Of a stretch of 64,000 nt of DNA, positions 52,718 through 61,492 are shown piece after piece. Origin of the DNA: Halomonas qaidamensis (lineage in GTDB: Bacteria; Pseudomonadota; Gammaproteobacteria; Pseudomonadales; Halomonadaceae); NCBI RefSeq assembly GCF_025917315.1, contig NZ_CP080627.1, positions 3,348,001 through 3,412,000 of the forward strand, written 5' to 3'. Each line of letters begins with the position of its first letter. The stretch's first letter is position 1. The translations under genes were made by a program, and so were the position numbers. The notes under the pieces were generated by a model that did not search any database, had not been told where the DNA came from, and saw only the letters and a list, made by a program, of their open reading frames with translations.

Positions 52718-54070
52718 TTACTCAGCGAGGGCCGCTTCGGCTTCTTCTGCTGCGGTGCTACCACCACACGAGCCGTTCACCACGTTGAAGTTGCCGCACT
52801 CCATGGGCTTGCGCCAATCGGCAATCAAATCACGAGAGCCAGGTAAGTAGTCAGACCACGCATCGCCCGCCACCGTAGAAGGCGTTTGCCAGACGATATC
52901 GAACTGGCCGTTGTCTTGAACTTCACCAATCAGTACTGGCTTGGTGATGTGATGGTTGGGCATCATCGCCGCATAGCCGCCGGACAGGTTAGGTACGGTG
53001 ACGCCGATAATCGCATCTTTCACCGCATCCACGTCGGTAGTTCCTGCTTTACGCACCGCTTCGGCCCACATGTTGAAACCAATGTAGTGCGCTTCCATGG
53101 GGTCATTGGTGACCGCTTCTTCGTCGCCGGTGTATTCAATCCATGCGTCGATAAAGTCATAGTTAGCGTCGGTATCCACACTCATAAAGTAGTTCCACGC
53201 CGCTAAGTGGCCGACCAGCGGGGCCGTATCGATACCGGAAAGCTCCTGCTCACCCACCGAGAAGGCAATGACCGGAATATCAGCGGCATCAATGCCTTGG
53301 TTGGCAAGTTCGCGATAGAACGGAACGTTGGCATCACCGTTAATGGTTGAGATCACCGCTGTTGGTTTGCCCTCTTCACCGAAGCGGCGCAGTTCCGCCA
53401 CGATGTTCTGCCAATCGGAGTGGCCAAACGGCGTGTAGTTGACCATGATGTCTTCTTCAGACACACCATGCTCATCTTTCAAGAACGCTTCTAAAATACG
53501 GTTGGTGGTACGTGGATAAACGTAGTCGGTACCTATCAGCGCAAAACGTTCAATGCCCACTTGATTGATCAGGTATTCCACCGCAGGAATAGCCTGTTGG
53601 TTTGGCGCAGCACCGGTATAGAAGACGTTTTCAGAGGACTCTTCACCTTCATACTGCACCGGGTAGAACAGCAGGCCGTTAAGTTCTTCCACTACCGGCA
53701 GTACCGCCTTACGGGAAACGGAGGTCCAGTTACCAAAGATGACGTCGACCTCTTCTTGCGCTAGAAGCTCTCTAGCGCGTTCAGCAAATAGCGGCCAGTT
53801 AGAGGCTGGATCAACAACAACCGCTTCAAGCTGGCGTCCAAGGAGGCCACCCGCTTCATTCTGCTGCTCAATGAGCATTTCAACGGTATCTTTCAGAGCT
53901 GACTCACTAATCGCCATGGTGCCTGAAAGCGAGTGGAGAATACCGACCTTGATCGGATCGTCATCTTGAGCGATAGCCTGGGCACTGGCACCCATAACAG
54001 CGGCGGCAATTAAGGCAGTGGCGAAACGGCCAACGATACGAGGGTGTGTCTTGCGCTGCAATGTGGTCAC
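52718..54070 (-). CDS. urtA: Urea ABC transporter periplasmic binding protein UrtA
   Basis: A 450-residue receptor starting at GTG with AAGGAGG five bases upstream. The signal peptide reads AFATALIAAAVMGASAQAIA-like in its hydrophobic core. UrtA marks are KVGILHSLSGTMAISESALK, RELLAQEEVDVIFGNWTSVS, NGLLFYPVQYEGEESS and GTDYVYPRTTNRI, the pattern that separates UrtA/FmdD from amino-acid receptors. It binds urea at micromolar levels in characterised homologues. It is the first gene of urtABCDE, behind a sigma54-type promoter. Confidence 0.96.
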   Translation of the reverse strand: MTTLQRKTHPRIVGRFATALIAAAVMGASAQAIAQDDDPIKVGILHSLSGTMAISESALKDTVEMLIEQQNEAGGLLGRQLEAVVVDPASNWPLFAERARELLAQEEVDVIFGNWTSVSRKAVLPVVEELNGLLFYPVQYEGEESSENVFYTGAAPNQQAIPAVEYLINQVGIERFALIGTDYVYPRTTNRILEAFLKDEHGVSEEDIMVNYTPFGHSDWQNIVAELRRFGEEGKPTAVISTINGDANVPFYRELANQGIDAADIPVIAFSVGEQELSGIDTAPLVGHLAAWNYFMSVDTDANYDFIDAWIEYTGDEEAVTNDPMEAHYIGFNMWAEAVRKAGTTDVDAVKDAIIGVTVPNLSGGYAAMMPNHHITKPVLIGEVQDNGQFDIVWQTPSTVAGDAWSDYLPGSRDLIADWRKPMECGNFNVVNGSCGGSTAAEEAEAALAE

Positions 54071-54192
54071 TTGAACCTCCTTGCGCCCCTATGGCGGGGC
54101 TCGTTATTTGAGCTTCGCGGCCAAGGACTCCCGTTATGTAACGTGGGTACGGCCATTACGGGGCTTGGTGCATCCACTAGCTCCTAGCTTTT

Positions 54193-54207
54193 GCAAGGTT
54201 TGCGCCA
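54193..54207 (-). promoter_or_regulatory. Sigma54 (RpoN) promoter of urtA
   Basis: Minus-strand TGGCGCAAACCTTGC keeps TGGC, C and TTGC of the sigma54 consensus with exact spacing and differs from the ureD promoter only in the spacer. It lies 123 bp before the urtA start. Confidence 0.75.
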
Positions 54208-54283
54208 CACTACAAAAAGAAACATTAAAAAAAATAAAATCAAACGGTTAGCTTTAAAAAAAGCAGCCCAATCTACAGGCATC

Positions 54284-54361
54284 GCACTATCGTGGCGCGC
54301 CAGTATTCAAAAAATGCACGCTGTTTATGCACCACAACGGCACCTCGCACCAATAGAGCGC
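54284..54361 (-). promoter_or_regulatory. NtrC-like enhancer sites upstream of urtA
   Basis: GCAC-TATCGTG-GCGC (54284-54298) and GCAC-CAATAGA-GCGC (54347-54361) both have the seven-base NtrC gap with one mismatch in the right half-site. They lie about 80 and 140 bp upstream of the sigma54 promoter. Confidence 0.5.
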
Positions 54362-54408
54362 CTTCCATCTCACGCGCCTATTTATTTCACCCATTTTTTT
54401 TCATAAAA

Positions 54409-54438
54409 AAAGCGCCCTAGGAAACCCTAGGGCGCTTT
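54409..54438 (-). terminator. Intrinsic terminator of the tctCBA operon
   Basis: A 13-bp stem AAAGCGCCCTAGG/CCTAGGGCGCTTT with AAAC loop. On the minus strand it is followed by TTTTT, 18 bp after the tctA stop codon. It separates the tct operon from the divergent-side urtA regulatory region. Confidence 0.92.
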
Positions 54439-54455
54439 ACACGCATGTCGGTGTT

Positions 54456-55955
54456 CTATTCAGCGGTATTCAAACGCTTAGTGCGGCGCTTTTTCAGCAG
54501 TGGCAAACCAAGCGACAGCACAGCGATAACCAGCAACGATAGGGAAATCGGCTTGTCGATAAAGGTCATCCAATCACCACCGGAGATCTGTAACGCGCGA
54601 CGCATGGACTCTTCCATGATGTTGCCTAAAATTAATGCCAGAATCAGCGGCGCGGCGGGGAAACCGAACAAGCGCATCCCTAGGCCAACCAAGCCAAAAC
54701 CAAGCAGCAGCAATAAGTCGAATACGCTGAAGCTCATGCCGTAAACACCGATCATGCAGAAGATCAAAATCAGTGACAGCAGCAACGGCTTGGGCAGATC
54801 GAGAATTTTGGCGATCAACGGAATCAACGGTAGGTTAAGCACCAGCAAGAAGATATTGCCAATGTACATACTGGCGACCACGCCCCAGAACACATCCGGG
54901 CGCTGTTCGAGCATCATCGGACCAGGATTAACCCCCATCACCAGCAGTGCGCCAAGCAGTACAGCGGTGGTGCCTGAACCCGGCACACCCAAGGTTAACA
55001 GCGGTACAAACGAACCGGTACACGCCGCATTATTCGCCGCTTCCGGGGCAGCAACGCCTTTGATGTTGCCTTTACCAAACGTATCCCCGTCTTTGGCAAT
55101 GCGTTTTTCCATGCTGTAACCCAGAAACGAGCCAATGGTCGCCCCGGCACCCGGCAGTACGCCAGTAAAGAAGCCCAGTACTGAACTGCGGCTAACCGGA
55201 CCAGCAATCTGCTTCACTTCACTGCGGGTCAACTTCAACGAACCAATGGCATTACGAGGCGCTTCTTTACCACCGCCACCGCGCAGTAGCATGTAAAACA
55301 CTTCGGCTAACGCGAAGATACCCAGCGCGACGACCAGAAAGTCGACTCCGTCGAGCAGGTGAATAGAGCCAAAGGTAAAGCGCTCGGTGCCGGTTTGCAT
55401 ATCAATCCCGATGATCGAGATCATTACCCCAATCACAGCCGCAATTAACCCTTTGACCAGCGACTTATCGGATAACGACACAACCGCCGTTAGCCCCAGT
55501 ACCATCAGTGCGAAGTATTCAGCAGGGCCAAAGCTCACCGCCACTTTGGAGAGCAGTGGCGCAATCAACATCAAGAAAACAACCGAGATGGTGCCGCCAA
55601 CGAAGGAGGAGTAAGCGGCAATCGCCAGCGCCTTACCTGCCAACCCTTGCTTGGCCATCGGATAGCCGTCAAACGAGGTGGCTACCGTTCCTGCTACACC
55701 AGGGGCATTAAGCAAAATAGACGAGGTGGAGCCGCCAAAAATAGCACCGTAATACACCCCGGCCATCAAAATCAGTCCTGAAGAAGGCTCCATAGCGAAG
55801 GTAATTGGAATCATCAGCGCCAGCGCGCTAATCGGCCCAAGGCCGGGCAACATGCCGATAATAGTGCCAGCAAAAACGCCGGCAAAGACGTAAGCGATAT
55901 TGATAGGCTCAAGCGCGATGCCAAAGCCATACATTAGATTGTTAAAGGCATCCAT
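54456..55955 (-). CDS. tctA: Tripartite tricarboxylate transporter large membrane subunit TctA
   Basis: A 499-residue polytopic protein with about 11-12 helices. The TctA family signatures are clear: GMLPGLGPISALALMIPITF, GAIFGGSTSSILLNAPGVAG and the duplicated FFTGVLPGAGATIGSFLGYS with AAPEAANNAA following. It is the ion-coupled translocator of the TTT system. It is last in the minus-strand order tctC-tctB-tctA and is followed by a strong terminator. Confidence 0.95.
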   Translation of the reverse strand: MDAFNNLMYGFGIALEPINIAYVFAGVFAGTIIGMLPGLGPISALALMIPITFAMEPSSGLILMAGVYYGAIFGGSTSSILLNAPGVAGTVATSFDGYPMAKQGLAGKALAIAAYSSFVGGTISVVFLMLIAPLLSKVAVSFGPAEYFALMVLGLTAVVSLSDKSLVKGLIAAVIGVMISIIGIDMQTGTERFTFGSIHLLDGVDFLVVALGIFALAEVFYMLLRGGGGKEAPRNAIGSLKLTRSEVKQIAGPVSRSSVLGFFTGVLPGAGATIGSFLGYSMEKRIAKDGDTFGKGNIKGVAAPEAANNAACTGSFVPLLTLGVPGSGTTAVLLGALLVMGVNPGPMMLEQRPDVFWGVVASMYIGNIFLLVLNLPLIPLIAKILDLPKPLLLSLILIFCMIGVYGMSFSVFDLLLLLGFGLVGLGMRLFGFPAAPLILALILGNIMEESMRRALQISGGDWMTFIDKPISLSLLVIAVLSLGLPLLKKRRTKRLNTAE

Positions 55956-56004
55956 GGGAGTGTCTCTCTTTTAAACCCGCTAACAGTGGGCAAGCGCGGC
56001 TTGG

Positions 56005-56487
56005 TTAAAACGGCAGCACGCCAGTGGGTAGGTAAACATCCATTACCCGCGTCATGGTCAGATACAGCGCCAGCACCACCCCAAGCGATGTTGCCAGATT
56101 GACCCCATGGCGGCGGTAGCCGTAGTAAGCGGTTAGGCCAACGCACAGCAGCGTCGAAGCCAGCACAAAGCCCAGCGGCACGAGTAATAACGCATACGCT
56201 GCGATAGCGATGGCGGTGACAATCACCCGCGCCCAAGGCGTAAGCAACAACGGCCCCTGGGTTTCGGTTTGATCAATCTGATCGACACCCGCAATAGGAC
56301 CAGGACGCTCAAAAAATAAGCACGCCGACAGCAATAGCAGGGAAACACCTAACACTTTTGGAAACAGATCAGAATCCACTGGGCGGGGCAGCGGAAAGTT
56401 TGGAATTTGCCAGGCCATTGCCAGATAGGCAGCCGCCACTAACGCCAACACAAGCGCTAGCCATTGGTTGGTATTGAATCGAGTCAT
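56005..56487 (-). CDS. tctB: Tripartite tricarboxylate transporter small membrane subunit TctB
   Basis: The ATG at 56487 is preferred over 56511 because GGAGAG lies eight bases upstream; the product then has 160 residues. It has four membrane helices with the DSDLFPKVLGVSLLLLSACL region typical of TctB. It forms the membrane complex with TctA. There are about 50 bp to tctA and 107 bp to tctC, the latter spacer holding a GC-rich hairpin. Confidence 0.88.
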   Translation of the reverse strand: MTRFNTNQWLALVLALVAAAYLAMAWQIPNFPLPRPVDSDLFPKVLGVSLLLLSACLFFERPGPIAGVDQIDQTETQGPLLLTPWARVIVTAIAIAAYALLLVPLGFVLASTLLCVGLTAYYGYRRHGVNLATSLGVVLALYLTMTRVMDVYLPTGVLPF

Positions 56488-56550
56488 GGGAAAGCTCTCC
56501 GAAGATGTCATTGCTAAATAGCAAGACCCTTGCGGTTTCAGACGGATGAT

Positions 56551-56573
56551 CCCGGTGGCACGCTGCCACCGGG
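56551..56573 (-). other. Perfect 10-bp GC-rich stem-loop between tctC and tctB
   Basis: CCCGGTGGCA (56551-56560) pairs fully with TGCCACCGGG (56564-56573) around CGC. With no T-tract it is more likely an mRNA-stabilising hairpin that protects the tctC message, allowing more binding protein than membrane subunits. Confidence 0.6.
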
Positions 56574-56593
56574 GGAGCCTTTGGGACGAGCGC

Positions 56594-57589
56594 TTACTGG
56601 CGCATTAGCCCCAGGTCGGTCAACACACTGCTGAACTGCTCTTGTTGCTCATCCAGGAAAGTAGCGAAGGCGTCACTATCCTGGTAGGCATCAATCCAGC
56701 CAAGCTGGTCGCTTGCTTCGCGCCATGCCTCAGTTTCGAGCATCTCGGCGAAGAGCGTCTCGTAATATTCAACCGCTTCGTCAGGCATTTCCGGCGCACC
56801 CATTACGCCACGCCAAATGTCGAAGGTGTAGTCAAAACCCTGTTCTTGGTAGGTAGGAACTTCGGCTAGACCGCCACCCAAACGTTCTTCAGAAGAAACG
56901 CCCAAGGCGCGCAGCTGGCTACCTTCGCCTAGCTGACCTACTGCTTCACCAGCACCGCCAATCACCGCCTCAATATGGCCGCCCATTAGGTTGGTCATAG
57001 CATCACCACCACCCGAGAAGGGGATGTAATTGACCGCGGAGGCTTCCATACCCGCTGCAGAAGCAAGGCCAGCCACCGAAATGTGGTCCATGGAACCCGG
57101 TGCGCTACCACCCCCCACGCTAAGACTAGGGTTCTCTTTCAGCGCCGTGAAAAGGTCATCCAGAGTTTGGTACTCAGAATCTGCCGCCACCAAAATGATT
57201 GAATAGTCGGTATTAATACGCGCTATCGGGGTGAAATCGGTGTGGTCGTAACGCGAGGCGCCTGCCAGGGGTACTAAAATCATCGGCGGACTGGTAGCAA
57301 AAAGTTTATGCGGATTGCCGCTGTCACGAGCTACTTGAGCCCAAGCTACTGCACCGCCGCCGCCAGGCACGTTAATGGCTGCAAAGCTTTCGTCGGCCAA
57401 CGCTTCTTGTTGAATAACGCGGGACATGGTGCGCACAAGCGTATCCCAACCGCCACCGGGGTTGGCAGGGGCAACAAATTCGATCGAACGGCTAGGAGTC
57501 CACTCTTGGGCATTGGCAGACGTCGTCATGGCGAGGACAGCCATGGGTAAAGCAAGCACGGCAAAGCGCTTAAGAGGAAGCGTGTTCAT
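56594..57589 (-). CDS. tctC: Tripartite tricarboxylate transporter binding protein TctC (Bug family)
   Basis: A 331-residue periplasmic receptor with a signal peptide (MNTLPLKRFAVLALPMAVLA, cleavage near ANA-QE). Bug-family marks are SIEFVAPANPGGGWDTLVRT, AINVPGGGGAVAWAQVARD and YIPFSGGGDAMTNLMGGHIE with a GVSSEERL-like hinge. GGAG seven bases upstream supports the start. Tandem 9-mers at 57699-57734 in the leader are a candidate operator for the adjacent two-component regulator. Confidence 0.94.
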   Translation of the reverse strand: MNTLPLKRFAVLALPMAVLAMTTSANAQEWTPSRSIEFVAPANPGGGWDTLVRTMSRVIQQEALADESFAAINVPGGGGAVAWAQVARDSGNPHKLFATSPPMILVPLAGASRYDHTDFTPIARINTDYSIILVAADSEYQTLDDLFTALKENPSLSVGGGSAPGSMDHISVAGLASAAGMEASAVNYIPFSGGGDAMTNLMGGHIEAVIGGAGEAVGQLGEGSQLRALGVSSEERLGGGLAEVPTYQEQGFDYTFDIWRGVMGAPEMPDEAVEYYETLFAEMLETEAWREASDQLGWIDAYQDSDAFATFLDEQQEQFSSVLTDLGLMRQ

Positions 57590-57698
57590 GGGCGTTCTCC
57601 ACAGGTGTTTGTTTTGTTACGAACGTATATTTGTGTGGTTACGCAATGAACGTTAAAAGACTGTCCTCTACTACAACAAGCTTATGATGATTAATAAC

Positions 57699-57734
57699 AA
57701 AATGTGCTTTTTGTGCGTTTTGTTCATTTTGTTC
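57699..57734 (-). repeat. Four tandem 9-bp direct repeats upstream of tctC
   Basis: AAAATGTGC, TTTTTGTGC, GTTTTGTTC and ATTTTGTTC follow one another without gaps (last three share TTTTGT-G/T-C). The period is close to one helical turn, and the block lies between the regulator gene and tctC. It is probably an array of regulator-binding sites. Confidence 0.5.
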
Positions 57735-57757
57735 ACCGCCTGCTTATCACGGCACGT

Positions 57758-58489
57758 TTACAGTGATTCCAGCCAGGTTGAGGAAGACTCCAGCAGCCGA
57801 TAACGCCGTTCGGGACGGCCAACATCCCCATAACCAATTTCGGCGTTAACCGCCTGCTCAGCCACTAAGAACTCCAAGTAACGCCGCGCTGTTGAGCGAC
57901 TTGCACCCATTGCCTGCGCTACCTGCATCGCCGTTTGGGAATCCTGTTCGGCTGCCAGAGAGTCCACCACACGACGCAGCGTTAAGCGATCTATGCCCTT
58001 AGGCAACGTCTGCGCTGCTAGCCGCTGAGGCTCGCCTGGCTGCAGGCGTGCGAGCACCTGGTCCAGCTCGTCTTGACTCATTTCAGCCCTATTCGCCAAT
58101 GCCTCTCGCTCGCGACGAAAACGCGTCAGCATTTGCGTCATACGCGTCGCTTCAATCGGTTTAATCAAATAATCAAATACACCACCACGCAACGCTTCGC
58201 TGATAGTTTCCACCTCGCGGGCAGCGGTTACCATGACGATATCCACATGCACATAGTCGCGGCGAATCGCCCATAACAGTTCCAAACCTTCCACATCAGG
58301 CAAATACGCATCCAATAAAATCAGTTGGATAGCATCGGCATGCTCGGCCATCAGCGCTTTTGCTTCGCTGCCGTTGCGTGCCATCCCCACCACATAAAAA
58401 CCGTCGCTCTGCTCAATAAAAACCTTATGAATATCGGCAATGCGAAAATCGTCTTCGACGACCAAAATACCGTATTGCGCCGTAGACAT
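57758..58489 (-). CDS. CitB/DcuR-type response regulator for the tct operon
   Basis: AGAGGA six bases before the ATG at 58489 fixes the start over 58510, giving 243 residues. The receiver domain (about 1-125) has VVEDDFRIADIHK, the acceptor Asp in LILLDAYLPDVEG, TAARE and the FDYLIKPIE Lys. A linker and a C-terminal helix-turn-helix follow (QVAQAMGASRSTARRYLEFL), as in CitB, DpiA and DcuR. It lies directly after its kinase gene and before tctC, so control of the transporter is likely. Confidence 0.93.
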   Translation of the reverse strand: MSTAQYGILVVEDDFRIADIHKVFIEQSDGFYVVGMARNGSEAKALMAEHADAIQLILLDAYLPDVEGLELLWAIRRDYVHVDIVMVTAAREVETISEALRGGVFDYLIKPIEATRMTQMLTRFRREREALANRAEMSQDELDQVLARLQPGEPQRLAAQTLPKGIDRLTLRRVVDSLAAEQDSQTAMQVAQAMGASRSTARRYLEFLVAEQAVNAEIGYGDVGRPERRYRLLESSSTWLESL

Positions 58490-58521
58490 AGTTATTCCTC
58501 TTACTGGCATCGTTATTATGA

Positions 58522-60237
58522 TTAGGACATCGCGGTGACTTGGTCACAAAGCGAGCGATCCAACACGGCAATAAAACACGCACCGCCTAATTCGCTCTCT
58601 TCCAGAGTCACCTCACCACCATATTGACGGCACAACCGCGCGACCAAGGCTAAACCAATACCACGATGCTTGCCGGTTTTGGTCGAAAATCCTTCTTGAA
58701 AAATTGATTGTGCATGCTCACCCGGGACGCCTGGGCCGTTATCTTCTACCTCAATCAACAACTGCTCACCCAAATCCGTGAAGAACAGCCGGACTTTAGG
58801 GGTATCACTGTTTGGGCCATTAAGTGCAGCATGGCAGGCATTATCCAGTAAATTGCCCACAACGCTCATCATGACCTCTTGCCCAGTGACCGTCAGCGGG
58901 CAGGAGAGCGAGCTCTGTTCATCAATTTCCAGCGCTACCCCTAGCTCTCTGGCTCGCGTCAATTTACCCAGCAGCGTACCGCTTAATACCGCGTCAGCCA
59001 CGTGGCGCATTAAAAAGCTCATTTGCGCTTGGGCACGTTCGGTTTCGTGATGAATCAGCGCTAGCGCCTCGTCAACGCGGTTAAGCTGCAACAGGCCAGA
59101 AATGGTGTAAAGTTTGTTGGAAAACTCGTGGGCCTGAGCACGCAGGATATCGACATCACGGCTTGCCTGGGTAAGTGCATGGGAAAGATCAATAATTTCA
59201 CGGCGACTGCGAAACGTAGCAACGGCACCTTCAATTTCGCCTTCGTGCAAAATAGGCACACGGTTAGCCACCACAGGATGGTCACCCAGCCACATTTCTT
59301 GGTCAAATTCCTGCTCGCCGTGCTTTAGCACCTCAATCAAGCGCGAGTTGGGCACTACCTCTCGAATTGGCTGACCCAGTAAGACCTGTTCATCGGGTAG
59401 CCCTAGAAATCGTCGCGCCTGCTGATTGACTAAAGTGATCTGGCCATCGCGGTTAACGGCTAGAATACCTTCATGGATGGATTGTAAAATCGCCTCTTTT
59501 TCCATGGCTAAGCGCGCTATTTCGTAGGGCTCTAAACCAAGTATGACCTTTTTAAGATGCTGCGATAGCCAATACGCCCCTGCAAAACCAAGCAAAATCA
59601 TCAGCGCCACCAGCGCCCACCCTAAGCTGGTATAGCGGGCCACATCCATATCAACCCGCTCTAGCATGAAGCCCACTGAAACCACCCCAATGATATTACC
59701 TTCTTCATCCCAGATAGGGGTTTTACCACGCATGGCAGTCCCTAGCGTTCCAGTAGCTTCCGATACGTATGACTGACCGTAAATTAGCGCCTGATCGTTA
59801 TCCCCTCCCACCATGGGCTGACCAATACGCTCAGGCACTGGGTGCGAGTAGCGAATCGATTGGGCATTACCGACCACCACATAGCGGGCACCGGTTTCCT
59901 GGCGAACTCGCTCAGCAAGCGGCTGAATAATCAGCGAGGGGTTGGGTGTCGAGAAAGCATTAATAATGTGCGGCATCCCCGCAACGGTCTTGGCCACTGC
60001 CAATGCCCGTTCACCCATTTGCTGGGTAATAATCTCTGCTTTACGGTGATTCAGGTAGGTACCCTGAGCAAGCAGCATGCCAGCCAACAGCAGGCCGACC
60101 AGCAGCATAACTTGCAAGCGAAAACTGCGCTTATACCAGCGGCGTTTAGCGCGAGTACGGCGCCAGCGCTGTAATTCAGCCAACGTACGGGGGCGTGGGG
60201 CGGTCATAAAGGAACTCACTAGGCGCGACAGCGTCAT
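58522..60237 (-). CDS. CitA/DcuS-type sensor histidine kinase
   Basis: A membrane kinase of about 571 residues (ATG at 60237; 60207 is also possible and no site has a convincing ribosome-binding site). Layout: a basic N-terminus, membrane helix (about 45-65, LQVMLLVGLLLAGMLLAQGT), a periplasmic PAS-like citrate/C4-dicarboxylate sensor (about 70-205; GARYVVVGN, RYSHPVPERIGQPMVGGD), and a second helix (about 210-230). A cytoplasmic PAS (about 255-350), the phosphoacceptor AQAHEFSNKLYTISGLLQL and an ATPase domain (NLLDNACHAAL, VEDNGPGV, GIGLALVARLCRQYGG) follow. The SHPxPxRIGxPMVGGD motif is that of carboxylate-sensing CitA-type kinases. Confidence 0.93.
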   Translation of the reverse strand: MTLSRLVSSFMTAPRPRTLAELQRWRRTRAKRRWYKRSFRLQVMLLVGLLLAGMLLAQGTYLNHRKAEIITQQMGERALAVAKTVAGMPHIINAFSTPNPSLIIQPLAERVRQETGARYVVVGNAQSIRYSHPVPERIGQPMVGGDNDQALIYGQSYVSEATGTLGTAMRGKTPIWDEEGNIIGVVSVGFMLERVDMDVARYTSLGWALVALMILLGFAGAYWLSQHLKKVILGLEPYEIARLAMEKEAILQSIHEGILAVNRDGQITLVNQQARRFLGLPDEQVLLGQPIREVVPNSRLIEVLKHGEQEFDQEMWLGDHPVVANRVPILHEGEIEGAVATFRSRREIIDLSHALTQASRDVDILRAQAHEFSNKLYTISGLLQLNRVDEALALIHHETERAQAQMSFLMRHVADAVLSGTLLGKLTRARELGVALEIDEQSSLSCPLTVTGQEVMMSVVGNLLDNACHAALNGPNSDTPKVRLFFTDLGEQLLIEVEDNGPGVPGEHAQSIFQEGFSTKTGKHRGIGLALVARLCRQYGGEVTLEESELGGACFIAVLDRSLCDQVTAMS

Positions 60238-60412
60238 TATGGCATGCAGCGCCAAGTGGCGTTAGCCGCTGTACTTTTTCGCCTGCTTACTTATTTAGCA
60301 GTCACTGAATTTATTTTTATCGATATACTCTCAACGTTTAAAGCGTGCATGACGAACTATCATCCTGCAACATCCTGCCTCTCACAATGACCAATACTCA
60401 CGGAGGAGTTAC

Positions 60413-61156
60413 GTGTTGAGTTTACTACGGCTTGTCTTGGCTAGCTTGTCGCTGTGGGCAACGTCCGCCACCGCTTATCCATTTTACGCTCCGCCACCGC
60501 CACAAGATGATACGCCTGTATTCAGTGGTGATGCCGAGCTTGGCTTTACCCATCTTTCAGGCAATACCAATAGCCAAACGCTAATTGGCAAAACGCGGCT
60601 GACGTGGCTAACGGGAGATTTCACCCATTCGTTGCGCGGTGAAGTTCGCAATGTAAGCAAAAATGGAGAAACCAGTGCAGAACAATATTTGGTGGCAGGC
60701 CGAGAGCGTTTTGACTTTAGTGGGCCTCACTACTTGTTTGGCTTTGCCCGCTGGGAAAAAGACCGTTTTGCTGGCTACGATCAGCAGCTTTCCGCCATTG
60801 GTGGTTATGGCCGCCAGTTGCTAACCGGTGAACGGCATTCGCTGTCGTTGGAAGCGGGGCCTGGGTACCGAAATGATCGGCTACGCGATGCCGATAATGA
60901 ACGACTGGCCGTTGCATATACGGCTTTTGACTATCGATTTGGGTTTTCAGATTATGCTGATATTGCTCAGGAAATGTCGCTGGAATATACCCGCAAGAAT
61001 ACCACTGCACGTTCATTGACATCACTAACGGCTAGGCTTAACTCACGGCTTTCGTTGCGCCTTTCCCATGAAATCAAACATAACTCGCAGCCGCCTGAAG
61101 ATGCCAGCGAACGCACCGACAACACCACCAGCGCCTCATTGCTCTACCACTGGTGA
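60413..61156 (+). CDS. DUF481-family outer-membrane beta-barrel (salt-induced, YdiY-like)
   Basis: A 247-residue secreted protein. The GTG start is favoured by GGAGGAG four bases upstream. After the signal peptide (to about residue 21) comes a short Pro-rich linker (APPPPQDD). A DUF481 domain with alternating barrel strands follows: AELGFTHLSGNTNSQTLIGK, LRGEVRNVSKNGETSAEQY, YLFGFARWEKDRFAGYDQQL and an aromatic C-terminus (LLYHW). Members form 12- to 16-strand barrels and are often induced by salt or found in halophiles. Function otherwise unknown. Confidence 0.85.
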   Translation: MLSLLRLVLASLSLWATSATAYPFYAPPPPQDDTPVFSGDAELGFTHLSGNTNSQTLIGKTRLTWLTGDFTHSLRGEVRNVSKNGETSAEQYLVAGRERFDFSGPHYLFGFARWEKDRFAGYDQQLSAIGGYGRQLLTGERHSLSLEAGPGYRNDRLRDADNERLAVAYTAFDYRFGFSDYADIAQEMSLEYTRKNTTARSLTSLTARLNSRLSLRLSHEIKHNSQPPEDASERTDNTTSASLLYHW

Positions 61157-61257
61157 CACGCCATTACTTCCCCAGCAAAACTCTAATTTATTATCAATAA
61201 AAATCAAATAGTTAGCATATTTTTTTAACTAATTAAGGCAATTACTCACCTGTTCAC

Positions 61258-61289
61258 AATGGTGCATCACTAACGCTTTTCGCACCATT
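61258..61289. repeat. Inverted repeat AATGGTGC-N16-GCACCATT
   Basis: Perfect 8-bp arms (61258-61265 and 61282-61289) in the spacer between the DUF481 and BCCT genes. It could be an operator or hairpin. The GGTGC/GCACC half-sites resemble NtrC halves but in the opposite orientation and with too wide a gap. Confidence 0.4.
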
Positions 61290-61312
61290 TCCATGCATTT
61301 TTCTTTTTATCA

Positions 61313-61342
61313 TTAGACCTTGGTCTAAATTGACGCTATACT
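61313..61342 (+). promoter_or_regulatory. Palindromic operator over a probable sigma70 promoter upstream of the BCCT gene
   Basis: TTAGACC-TT-GGTCTAA (61313-61328) is a perfect 16-bp palindrome of the kind bound by TetR-type repressors. It overlaps a -35 like TAGACC (61314-61319), 17 bases from the -10 like TATACT (61337-61342). Binding there would block transcription into the leader and transporter gene. Confidence 0.45.
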
Positions 61343-61362
61343 ATGGTCAGTTTCCTGTCCTC

Positions 61363-61391
61363 GCGCCATTCATTGAATGGCGCTTTTTTTT
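61363..61391 (+). terminator. Strong terminator in the BCCT leader
   Basis: GCGCCATT-CATTG-AATGGCGC followed by eight T. It lies about 20-45 bases downstream of the promoter at 61314-61342 and 100 bp before the transporter start, so it either ends a very short RNA or acts as an attenuator. Confidence 0.8.
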
Positions 61392-61492
61392 GTTTCAAAA
61401 ATGCGCGTGGTGAGGCGTTTAGCCTGCTCACGCACGGTTTTGTTAAGCTCTTTGCTCCGCCTCCTTACTACCCATCAAAATAGGTGTTCTTA

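Noticed and set aside
61258..61289. NtrC enhancer upstream of the BCCT gene
   Set aside because: The half-sites are in the opposite orientation (GGTGC first) with a 16-base gap, and no sigma54 promoter lies nearby.
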